DNA of 64,000 nt. Source: Candidatus Krumholzibacteriota bacterium. Lineage in GTDB: Bacteria > Krumholzibacteriota > Krumholzibacteriia > LZORAL124-64-63. Both the position numbers and the translations under genes were made by a program. Shown piece by piece: positions 41,048 to 48,533 of the stretch (the stretch's first letter is position 1; each line of letters opens with the position of its first letter). Location: the NCBI GenBank assembly GCA_022711765.1, contig JAKLEB010000001.1:1160694-1224693 (forward strand). Reading direction: 5' to 3'. The notes beneath the pieces are model-generated. The model saw only the letters and a program-made list of their open reading frames with translations. It searched no databases and had not been told where the DNA came from.

Positions 41048-42526
41048 ATGACCGACCAGTTGAAAGCGAAGGTTATTCGCGGGGTGGGCTGGAGCGCGTT
41101 GCAGAACTGGGTCATCCGGATCATCTCGTTCGCGATCTTCCCGGTCCTGGCCCGGTTGCTCGGCCCGGAGGCCTACGGCCTCATCGCCATGGCCGGCATC
41201 TACGTCGCCTTCCTGGAGATCTTCTCGGACACGAGCTTCGCCGCTTCGATCGAACAGCGGCAGGATCTCGAACCCGAACACCTCGACTCCATCTTCTGGA
41301 CCTTCGCCGGCGTCGGCCTCCTGTTGACCGGTGTGTCCATCGCGACCGCCCCCCTGATCGCCCGTTTCTTCGGGGAGCCGGAACTCTCGGCGGTCATCCG
41401 GTGGCTCTCGCTCGGCGTCATGATGCTCATGGTCAGCGGAGTGCAGACCTCCGTCCTGCGGCGCGACCTCGAGATGCGCAAGCTCGCCACCGCCAACCTC
41501 GTCGCGGTGATCGTGGGCGGCGTCCTCGGCATCGGGATGGCGCTGGCGGGATTCGGCGTGTGGAGTCTGGTCGCGCAACGCCTCGCTCAGCGGGCGATCG
41601 TCCTGGTGATGGTGTGGCGGGCGAGCGCCTGGGCGCCCCGGCTGCGTATCTCGCCCCGCCACCTGCGCGACGTGTCGGGCTTCGGATTCTCCGTGATGGG
41701 CAACCGCGTGCTCGTGTTCCTCAACGGCCAGTTCGACCGCCTGGTCCTGAGCCGGACGATGGGCAAGGAGAGCCTCGGCTTCTACAGCGTGGCGAGCCGC
41801 CTGGCCCAACTGCTGATCGACGTCCTGATCGGCGGCAACACGCAGGTCGTGATCCCGGCACTCGCCAAGCTCCAGGACGACCTGCCGCGATTCCGCACCG
41901 CCTTCGACAAGGCCTGTCGCTTCACCTGCTTCCTCGCGTTGCCGGTGTTCGCCGGCGTCAGTCTCTTGGCCGGCGAGGTCGTCGCCGTCATCTTCGGGCC
42001 GCAGTGGACGCCGAGCGTGCCGGCGGTGCGGATCCTCGCCCTGCTCGGGTTCATCCAGGCGCTGCAGTACATCAACAGCGCGGCGATGCTCGCGCTCGGC
42101 CGCGCGAACCTGCGTCTGGCCATCCAAGTCGTGCATACTGTGGTCAACGTCGTGTTCTTCCTGATCGCGGCCCCTTACGGCTTCGTCGCGGTGGCGGCCG
42201 CCTACGTCATCCGGGCCTACCTCGTGGGACCGCTCGATTTCCTGGCGCTGAAACGCCTGCAGGTGATCGCTTTCAGGCGGACGCTGCGCGCGATCCGGGC
42301 GCCCGTCGTGGCCACCGCGATCATGGCGGCCGGGGTGTACGCGCTCGACGCATTCGTGGCTGACGGCTGGTCCGACCGGGGACGGTTGCTGGCGGGTGTC
42401 GCGCTGGGCGCCGGGCTGTACCTGGGGGGAATCGCCCTGATCGAACGCCGGCTCCTCGGGGAATGCCTGGAGCTCGTGAGGTACCTGCGGCCGGCCGGCG
42501 CCGCCGACAAGGCCGGAGCGCGATGA
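41048..42526 (+). CDS. oligosaccharide flippase, Wzx/WzxC type (MOP superfamily)
   Basis: A 492-residue protein with about 12-14 hydrophobic segments and the N-terminal GVGWSALQNWVIRIISF pattern of polysaccharide-synthesis flippases. Predicted to move lipid-linked sugar repeats across the inner membrane. Its stop overlaps the next start (ATGA). The locus has a second MOP protein at 57.8-59.3 kb. Confidence 0.9.
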   Translation: MTDQLKAKVIRGVGWSALQNWVIRIISFAIFPVLARLLGPEAYGLIAMAGIYVAFLEIFSDTSFAASIEQRQDLEPEHLDSIFWTFAGVGLLLTGVSIATAPLIARFFGEPELSAVIRWLSLGVMMLMVSGVQTSVLRRDLEMRKLATANLVAVIVGGVLGIGMALAGFGVWSLVAQRLAQRAIVLVMVWRASAWAPRLRISPRHLRDVSGFGFSVMGNRVLVFLNGQFDRLVLSRTMGKESLGFYSVASRLAQLLIDVLIGGNTQVVIPALAKLQDDLPRFRTAFDKACRFTCFLALPVFAGVSLLAGEVVAVIFGPQWTPSVPAVRILALLGFIQALQYINSAAMLALGRANLRLAIQVVHTVVNVVFFLIAAPYGFVAVAAAYVIRAYLVGPLDFLALKRLQVIAFRRTLRAIRAPVVATAIMAAGVYALDAFVADGWSDRGRLLAGVALGAGLYLGGIALIERRLLGECLELVRYLRPAGAADKAGAR

Positions 42527-43737
42527 ACATCCTGGTCGTCAACGTCCAGCTGCCATGGCCGGTCGAGGACGGCAATGCGCTACGGGTCCTGGAGCTGGCC
42601 CGCCACCTGCCGTCCGGATACCGATGCCAGCTCGCGTACTTCCCTCACCGGGGCGAGCACCGTGACGCGCTCGCGGATCTGGGAGTGTTCGACCGCCTCC
42701 ACGCCCTGCCGGCGGCGCCCGACGGCAACAGCTGGCGGCGGTGGTTCCGCCTCAGCGACCGCGACTACTACCGGCGAGCCAAGCCGGAGTACCTGCGGCG
42801 GGTCACCCGGCAACTGCAGGAGATCGTCGAGACCGAGCGCATTGACGTCGCGGTCGCGATGCTCGCCCCCTGCGAGGAGTTCACGCGTTCGCTCCGCGGC
42901 GTCCGGCGTGTCGTCGACCAGTACGACTGCCTGACGCTGGCCCGCGAGCGCGAGCTGGTTTTCCGCTACGCGTCCCTGTCGATTCGCGAGCGTCTCGCCG
43001 CCCGGCTGCGCATCGCGATGGCGCGACGCACCGAAGAGGATCTCGCCGCACGGAGCGACCTCGTCACCTCCATCAGTCCCGCGGACGTCGCGCGCCTGCA
43101 GGAACTCAATCGTCGCGGCGCGCCCATCGAGCTCGTTCCCAACGGGGTCGACGCGCGGCTGGTGGGACGGCCGCTCGGTGATCTGCCGCGCTGCCGCGGC
43201 GTCGCCTTCTGGGGCAACCTGAGCTTCCCGGTCAACATCCAGGCGATCGAGTACTTCTACTCGCAGGTCTGGCTGCCCCATCTCGAGCCGCTGGGCGTCC
43301 GCTGGGCGATCGTCGGTCCGCATCCCGGAGCGGCCATCCTCGCCCTGGCATCGCAGCACTCCCTGATCGAGGTGCCGGGTTACGTGTCCGACCTGTTCGG
43401 GTACCTGGACCGCTACCCCCTGATGGTCAACCCGATGGTCACCGGCAGCGGGCTGAAGAACAAGGCGCTGGAAGCATTCGCCGTGGGCCTGGCCGTCGTG
43501 TCGACGCCGATCGGCGTCGACGCCTTTCCGGTCCACGACGGTATTCACTGTCGCATCGAGGCCCGGCCGGAGCGATTCGCGGCCGCAGTCCTGGAGCTGC
43601 TCGACCAGCCCGAGTCACGCCGTGCGATGATCGAGCGCGCACGGGCCCTCGTGCGCGCCGACTACACCTGGGAGGCGGTCGCCTCGCGCTGGGCGCGCAG
43701 CCTGTCGAAATCGGGCGGCGTCCAGAACCGGAAGTGA
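42523..43737 (+). CDS. glycosyltransferase, GT4-like
   Basis: A 404-residue two-domain (GT-B) glycosyltransferase. The N-domain begins MNILVVNVQLPWPVEDGNALR. The C-domain has VPNGVD, WGNLSF and a donor-site region GSGLKNKALEAFAVGLAVVSTPIGVDAF. It is translationally coupled to the flippase (ATGA). Its 3' end overlaps the 3' end of the convergent polymerase gene by 76 bases. Predicted to add one sugar to the polysaccharide repeat at the cytoplasmic face. Confidence 0.88.
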   Translation: MNILVVNVQLPWPVEDGNALRVLELARHLPSGYRCQLAYFPHRGEHRDALADLGVFDRLHALPAAPDGNSWRRWFRLSDRDYYRRAKPEYLRRVTRQLQEIVETERIDVAVAMLAPCEEFTRSLRGVRRVVDQYDCLTLARERELVFRYASLSIRERLAARLRIAMARRTEEDLAARSDLVTSISPADVARLQELNRRGAPIELVPNGVDARLVGRPLGDLPRCRGVAFWGNLSFPVNIQAIEYFYSQVWLPHLEPLGVRWAIVGPHPGAAILALASQHSLIEVPGYVSDLFGYLDRYPLMVNPMVTGSGLKNKALEAFAVGLAVVSTPIGVDAFPVHDGIHCRIEARPERFAAAVLELLDQPESRRAMIERARALVRADYTWEAVASRWARSLSKSGGVQNRK

Positions 43738-45221
43738 TACGGCTCCGGCGGGTGGACCGGCACCTGATAACCGTAGAGGATGCCGGCCATCAGGTACGGC
43801 AAGGCGTTGACCAGGTCGAAGTACCGGTAGTCGATCGCCATGCCGCCGACGAGGTAGCAGACGAAGACAGCGGCGAACACGGCCAACCCGTCCCGGTTCA
43901 GGAAGTCCCGGTCGCTCACCCGCGCCCAGAGGTACCGGAAACGGAAGTAGACGATCGCCGTGGCGGCGAGCAGCAGCGAAACGCTGACCAGGCCCTCCTC
44001 GGCGAGCCGGCCCCAGTAGATGTCGTGGACGACGATCCCCTTGCCGGCGTAACGGCTCACGTAGCCGTAGAGTGGGATCTCCTCGCCCCGGCGGTAGAGC
44101 GGGTAGACGTCTTCCCAGTTGTAGTAGCCGATCCCGAACAGCGGATTGTCACGCCACATCCGGAGGGCCGCGGACAGCGCGGCCAGCCGGTTGTCGAGGG
44201 TCTGGGTATTGCTGACCCGGTTCTCCAACAGCTCGGAATCGGCGAACTGCAAGGCGCCCAAGAAGGCGGCGACGGCCAGAAGGACGCCGAACGCCGCGAT
44301 GAGCTGGCGGTAGCGCGGTCGCATCACGGCGAGCAGGATGATCCCCATGGCCGCCGCGATCCAGGGCGCCCGGGTGTACGTGAAGAGCAGCGCCAGGCCG
44401 CTCGAAACGATCGACCCCAGGATGAGGATCTTGGCGGGCCGCATCCTGACGCGGAAGAAGAAGTAGAACTGCACGAACATGAAGATTGCGATCATCTGGC
44501 CGAAGAGCGGCGGGTGCAGGAACGGCCCCCGCGAGCGGCCGGCCGGCCAGAGGCCCTTGTCGAGGTTCAGGATGGCCTTCGGCCAGATCAGGAAATGGAG
44601 GTCGTATTTCTGGGCGATGCTCTGGAGATTGTAGTAGAGCGTCACCAGGAACATGAAGATGAACAGGACCCGCACGTCACGGTCCCGGTACATGATGTTT
44701 TTTCCGACCAGGTAGCCGAGGAACGGCGAGGCCCCGCTGATGGCCCACTCGTGCAGCCGGATCTTGTTGCCGATGTACACGACGTTGGCGAGGACGTACA
44801 GCGTGTGCGCCAGCAGGATCACGTCGAGCGCCCACGGGCCGTGCAGCTGGTCCCGGCGCATCAACAGCCGCAACGCGAAGAGCATCGCGATCCAGAGGAT
44901 GACGATCCGCTCCAGCGACACGTCCGGCAGGAACGGCATGTAGATCATCGCGTACGTGCGGAAGCCGGACATCGCGAAGAGCCAGATCGCCACCAGGTAC
45001 GCGAGGTTGCGCCAGGAGATGTAGCTCATCACCGAGCCGACCACGACGGTGCCGAGCAGCGTCATGACGGTCGTCAGACCGGCGCGTCCGAGCAGCAGCC
45101 AGGAGAGTACGCCGAGGATCACGCCGAAGACGATCGCGATCGCGGCGCCAGCCTGCGAACCGCCGACGCCGGTCGGCGCCGGCATGAACTGGTACGGCTG
45201 GTGTCCCCGGCTCTGGTCCAT
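43662..45221 (-). CDS. O-antigen ligase/polymerase-like (Wzy) membrane protein
   Basis: A 519-residue protein with about 12 membrane helices. A large periplasmic loop (about 330-410) contains RMWRDNPLFGIGYYNWE and the motif KGIVVHDIYWGRLAEEG, the His-bearing pattern of the Wzy_C / O-antigen ligase family. Predicted to polymerise flipped repeat units. Its start abuts the chain-length gene stop. The overlap with the convergent glycosyltransferase gene means the two transcripts are antisense at their ends. Confidence 0.87.
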   Translation of the reverse strand: MDQSRGHQPYQFMPAPTGVGGSQAGAAIAIVFGVILGVLSWLLLGRAGLTTVMTLLGTVVVGSVMSYISWRNLAYLVAIWLFAMSGFRTYAMIYMPFLPDVSLERIVILWIAMLFALRLLMRRDQLHGPWALDVILLAHTLYVLANVVYIGNKIRLHEWAISGASPFLGYLVGKNIMYRDRDVRVLFIFMFLVTLYYNLQSIAQKYDLHFLIWPKAILNLDKGLWPAGRSRGPFLHPPLFGQMIAIFMFVQFYFFFRVRMRPAKILILGSIVSSGLALLFTYTRAPWIAAAMGIILLAVMRPRYRQLIAAFGVLLAVAAFLGALQFADSELLENRVSNTQTLDNRLAALSAALRMWRDNPLFGIGYYNWEDVYPLYRRGEEIPLYGYVSRYAGKGIVVHDIYWGRLAEEGLVSVSLLLAATAIVYFRFRYLWARVSDRDFLNRDGLAVFAAVFVCYLVGGMAIDYRYFDLVNALPYLMAGILYGYQVPVHPPEPYHFRFWTPPDFDRLRAQREATASQV

Positions 45222-46636
45222 CAGGCCCTGGTCTTGGTCGTGGTGTCGGGCAGGCTGCCGAGCACCGGCACCTCGAGGTAGAGCTCCGCCCGCCGCCGGT
45301 CATAGATCCGATGGTCGTTGCTCTCCACGAAGAACGCGGCGACCAGACCCATCGCGATCGCCAGCACCACCGAGATGATCAGGTAGAGCATCTTGCGACC
45401 GCGTCCGACCGGCACGTCCATCACCGGCTCCTCGATCAAGAGGACATCGCTGACGCGCAGGTCGCTATCCGAGGACATGCGGACCTCGCCGCGCTTGAAC
45501 TGCAGGTTCTGGAGCAGCTTCTTGAGACCGTCGATCTGCAGGTCGAGCACCTCGATGCGACCGTTGATGTCGGGATACTCGTTGAGCGAGTGTTCCTGGG
45601 CGATCTGGGCGCTGCGCAGGGATTCTTCGACACCGCGCGCCTGCGCGAGCTCGATCTCCAGCGACTCGACATAGCGCGCGCGTTCCTTCGTGAGTTCCGT
45701 CCGGGCAGCCTCGATCTGATCCAGCGCGCGCTGGACGAAGTTGGAATCGTCGGTGTAGCGCAGCCGCAACGCGGCGAGCTTGGTCAGCTGGTCGTCGAGC
45801 TCTCCCTTGAGCCGGAAGAGGCTGCCGGCGTCGTTGAACGAGACCGACGGCACGAAATCCGGGTCCTTGGCGACGGCAGCCTTGAGACCGAGCAAACGCG
45901 CTTCCAACCCCTCGCGGCGCGAGCGCGCGGCGAAGTACTGACTCTCCAGGTCGCGGATCTGCGCGAAACTCACGCGCAGGTCGGCGGCCAGGCCGAGCAT
46001 GCCGGTCCCGTCCAGGATCGCGGTACGCACGGCCATCAGGCTGTCGATCTCGGCCTGGGTCACGCTGATCTGCTCCGTGAAGTAGCTGACCGCGGGCGAA
46101 TTCCGCTTGGTCGAGATGTTGAACTCGATGAACGCCTGGGCCAGCGCGGCCGCGCCGATTATGGCGAACTGAGGATCGGGGTGGGAAAAGCTCAGGTTGA
46201 GCAGGTTGCTCTCGCCGACGTGGCTGCAGTTCGCACCGCCGTGAATGACGCCCTGCAGATCGGCGAGGGTCTGGACCGGGCCGAGGTACTTCGGCATCCG
46301 CTCCCGGAAACTAGGCAGCGAATCGATGAGCGCCCGGGCCGCCTCCATGGCGACCGGCGCGCTCATGCCCAGTTCCGCCGCGGCGGCGAGCACGACGTCA
46401 TAGTTCGGCGCCGGCCGATAGAACGAGGTGTTCGCTGGACTCGATACTTCGATCATCAGCGTCGTCCGCGCGCGGTACATCTGGGTGCTGCGCATCGTGC
46501 CGATCACCGCGACGAGGACCACGGGCAGCGCGACGGACAGGATGATCCAGCGCCGGCGGATCAGCACTTCCATCAGGGAGCGCATGTCCATGCGCTCCTC
46601 GGTCTGGTGCGCTACGGGATGGTGGATGTCTACCAT
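45221..46636 (-). CDS. polysaccharide chain-length (Wzz/GNVR, PCP) protein
   Basis: A 471-residue inner-membrane protein with helices near 28-48 and 420-442. The long periplasmic region between them is coiled coil (about 200-400). No kinase domain is attached; the kinase-like ATPase is a separate gene two positions upstream, as in the split arrangement of Gram-positive bacteria. GGGAG lies 8 bases before the ATG. Predicted to control chain length and couple the polymerase to the outer-membrane exporter. Confidence 0.88.
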   Translation of the reverse strand: MVDIHHPVAHQTEERMDMRSLMEVLIRRRWIILSVALPVVLVAVIGTMRSTQMYRARTTLMIEVSSPANTSFYRPAPNYDVVLAAAAELGMSAPVAMEAARALIDSLPSFRERMPKYLGPVQTLADLQGVIHGGANCSHVGESNLLNLSFSHPDPQFAIIGAAALAQAFIEFNISTKRNSPAVSYFTEQISVTQAEIDSLMAVRTAILDGTGMLGLAADLRVSFAQIRDLESQYFAARSRREGLEARLLGLKAAVAKDPDFVPSVSFNDAGSLFRLKGELDDQLTKLAALRLRYTDDSNFVQRALDQIEAARTELTKERARYVESLEIELAQARGVEESLRSAQIAQEHSLNEYPDINGRIEVLDLQIDGLKKLLQNLQFKRGEVRMSSDSDLRVSDVLLIEEPVMDVPVGRGRKMLYLIISVVLAIAMGLVAAFFVESNDHRIYDRRRAELYLEVPVLGSLPDTTTKTRA

Positions 46637-46648
46637 GATCGTCGCTCC

Positions 46649-47446
46649 CTATCGCCAGATGGTCTCGACCCGACCGATGTTGGCGATGGCGTAGATGTCC
46701 CAGAAGATCTGCGAGACCTTGACCAGCCCCTCGAGCACCGACCGCGAGAAGTAGCTGAAATCGCCGATGGCGGACCGCGGAACGTAGATGACGTCGTACG
46801 GTTGCAGGTCCAGCGCGGCCATGTCCGGAATGCCGCGACGCTGGAGGTGCGAGAGGTCGATCTGGCGGAGCAGGAATCCGCCGGGAGTCACGCGCATGAC
46901 CACGGTCTCGTGGGGTCGGGCGTCGTCGTCGAACCCGCCGGAGTACGCGATCGCCTGCAGGACCCCCATCCCGCCGGGCGGCAGGACGACCTGGCCCGGC
47001 TGCTTGACCTCGCCCATCACGTAGACGTGCAGATCGCCGAGGTTCTCGACGATGACCGAGAGGTCGGGGTCGCGGTAGTCGAGGGCGTAACAGGCGGTCA
47101 GCGTGCTGTCGAGCTCGACGACGGTCAACCCCCGCGCCAGGACCGGGTCGACGCCGCCGGGCAGGGTCAGGCGTCCATCCGGCAGGATGACCAGGTTCGT
47201 GCTGTCCAGCTCGTCCTCGTATTTGAAGTCGATGGCGAGCTTGTCGCCGTTGCGCAGGCGGTACTCGGCGCTCTTCGCACGGGCGAGCTCCGTCTGCTGC
47301 TCGGGAGTGAACGGCACGAGGTCCGTGCGGACGACCGGCGACGGCGCGGAGCCGCAGCCGGCCGCCAGGCCGAGCGCGAGCAGCAGCAGGCTGCAGCCCG
47401 CCGTGCCCGAGAATCGTGAGATGCGCGCGGGTGCGATTCCATTCAT
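46649..47446 (-). CDS. polysaccharide export lipoprotein, Wza family
   Basis: A 265-residue protein. From ATG 47446 there is a lipoprotein signal with lipobox LAAGC. A poly_export domain (YRLRNGDKLAIDF ... LTLPG) and one SLBB domain (VYVMGEVKQPGQVVLPPGG) follow, and the C-terminus is amphipathic. It lies 12 bases upstream of the chain-length gene. Predicted outer-membrane channel for the polymer. Confidence 0.92.
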   Translation of the reverse strand: MNGIAPARISRFSGTAGCSLLLLALGLAAGCGSAPSPVVRTDLVPFTPEQQTELARAKSAEYRLRNGDKLAIDFKYEDELDSTNLVILPDGRLTLPGGVDPVLARGLTVVELDSTLTACYALDYRDPDLSVIVENLGDLHVYVMGEVKQPGQVVLPPGGMGVLQAIAYSGGFDDDARPHETVVMRVTPGGFLLRQIDLSHLQRRGIPDMAALDLQPYDVIYVPRSAIGDFSYFSRSVLEGLVKVSQIFWDIYAIANIGRVETIWR

Positions 47447-47484
47447 GTGACAACCGTCCTGCCGGTCGTGGGGAACGCGCATGT

Positions 47485-48201
47485 CTACAGCTTCCGGTAG
47501 AGGAAGCCCGGAATCTGGAACGTGCGCTTGTTCAGCACCGTCCCGAAGATGTGTCCTCCCTGAGATCGCAGCTGCGTCAGGCCGTGGCGCACGACCTCGT
47601 ACTTGAGGCGGCGCGTCTCGACCACGAGGACCGCGCCGTCGCAGTAGCGCGCCATGTGCGCGGTCTCCATCGCGCTGAGGATGGCCGGACCGTCGATGAT
47701 CGTGAAGAAGAACCGCCGGCGAAGCGTGTCCAGCATCCGCTCGTAATTGCCGCAGGTCAGCAATTCGGTGTGCTTGATGTCCTGGTCGCCGTGGCCGACG
47801 ACCGTGAGCCCGGCGCCGCTCGGCAGATCCTCCGCCAGCTCGGGCTGCAAGAGCAGCGTGCGATAGCTGGGCTCGCGTCCCTGCAGCCGCGGATGCGGCG
47901 AGATGTAGTTCGAATCGATCCAGGCGACGCGGCCGTCGAGCAGATAGGCCAGGTGCCGCGCGACGCAGTAGGAGACGAAGCTCACGCCCTCGCCGCTCGT
48001 CGCGGACGTGAAGACCAGGACCATGCCGATATCGGAACTCCGCCGGCTGATGAGCGAGCCGGTGATGTGGTCCAGCTCCAGCAGCAGGCTCTCCGGCGGC
48101 GGCGGGAAGAGTCCCGCCTGATCCATGGTCCCGAGCTGGTACTCGATCCGCTCGCTGCGCTCGCCGAACTGACCCTGCATCGCGTCGAGGATCTTGCTCA
48201 T
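47485..48201 (-). CDS. BY-kinase/CpsD-like P-loop ATPase with altered Walker A
   Basis: A 238-residue protein of the MinD/BY-kinase fold. The Walker A region is SATSGEGVS (67-74 area): Val73 stands where the catalytic Lys of GEGKS belongs. Walker A' (VAWIDSN) and Walker B (TIIDGP) are present. There is no C-terminal Tyr cluster, so autophosphorylation as in CpsD/Wzc is unlikely. First gene of the export unit, followed by the Wza gene 38 bases downstream. It may still bind nucleotide and regulate the chain-length protein. Confidence 0.82.
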   Translation of the reverse strand: MSKILDAMQGQFGERSERIEYQLGTMDQAGLFPPPPESLLLELDHITGSLISRRSSDIGMVLVFTSATSGEGVSFVSYCVARHLAYLLDGRVAWIDSNYISPHPRLQGREPSYRTLLLQPELAEDLPSGAGLTVVGHGDQDIKHTELLTCGNYERMLDTLRRRFFFTIIDGPAILSAMETAHMARYCDGAVLVVETRRLKYEVVRHGLTQLRSQGGHIFGTVLNKRTFQIPGFLYRKL

Positions 48202-48432
48202 ACTACTCCAGCCTCGCGGTGCGATCGCCCGGGGCCGCCGCCGACTCGCGCCGAACGGCCGGTCGCGTTGACGGCGTCGATATCAACGGCTTGGCGAAGT
48301 CCTTGCTGAACCGCCCGTGGTTGGCCATACTCCGGTTGTCCAAAGGGTTCGGTCTCTACCGAAAGAACTTTAACAATCGTCCGTCTGGCCGACCTCGGTG
48401 TGGAGGGGGAGGTACGAGAGGGCATTAACCAT

Positions 48433-48460
48433 CTGTCAAAACAAGCGATAACATTATACT
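48433..48460 (+). promoter_or_regulatory. promoter of the oxidoreductase-toroid-DUF354 unit
   Basis: CTGTCA (48433-48438) and TATACT (48455-48460) are separated by 16 bases; the gene starts 74 bases downstream. It overlaps the stronger divergent promoter. Confidence 0.5.
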
Positions 48461-48482
48461 CTGCTCTCTCGTCAGATGTCAA
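48453..48482 (-). promoter_or_regulatory. perfect-consensus sigma70-type promoter of the export unit
   Basis: On the minus strand, TTGACA (48477-48482) and TATAAT (48453-48458) are separated by 18 bases. Both hexamers match consensus exactly, the best promoter in the window. Confidence 0.75.
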
Positions 48483-48533
48483 GCCTACGCACGATTGCCT
48501 GTTCTGGCAAGCTGGAGTCGAAGGAGAAGACCG

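Larger units (their letters stand above)
48202..48533. other. divergent control region of the exopolysaccharide locus with long minus-strand leader
   Basis: 332 bases without a gene, between the kinase-like gene (minus) and the bi-domain oxidoreductase gene (plus). The part at 48421-48482 is A/T-rich and holds overlapping divergent promoters. The minus-strand leader is about 245 bases and includes a small hairpin (TTCGGT / ACCGAA near 48350-48365). I found no JUMPstart/ops element and no riboswitch I could name. Confidence 0.6.

Noticed and set aside
48202-48446. Leader considered as JUMPstart/ops or c-di-GMP riboswitch
   Set aside because: No GGCGGTAGC element and no riboswitch core could be found by eye.
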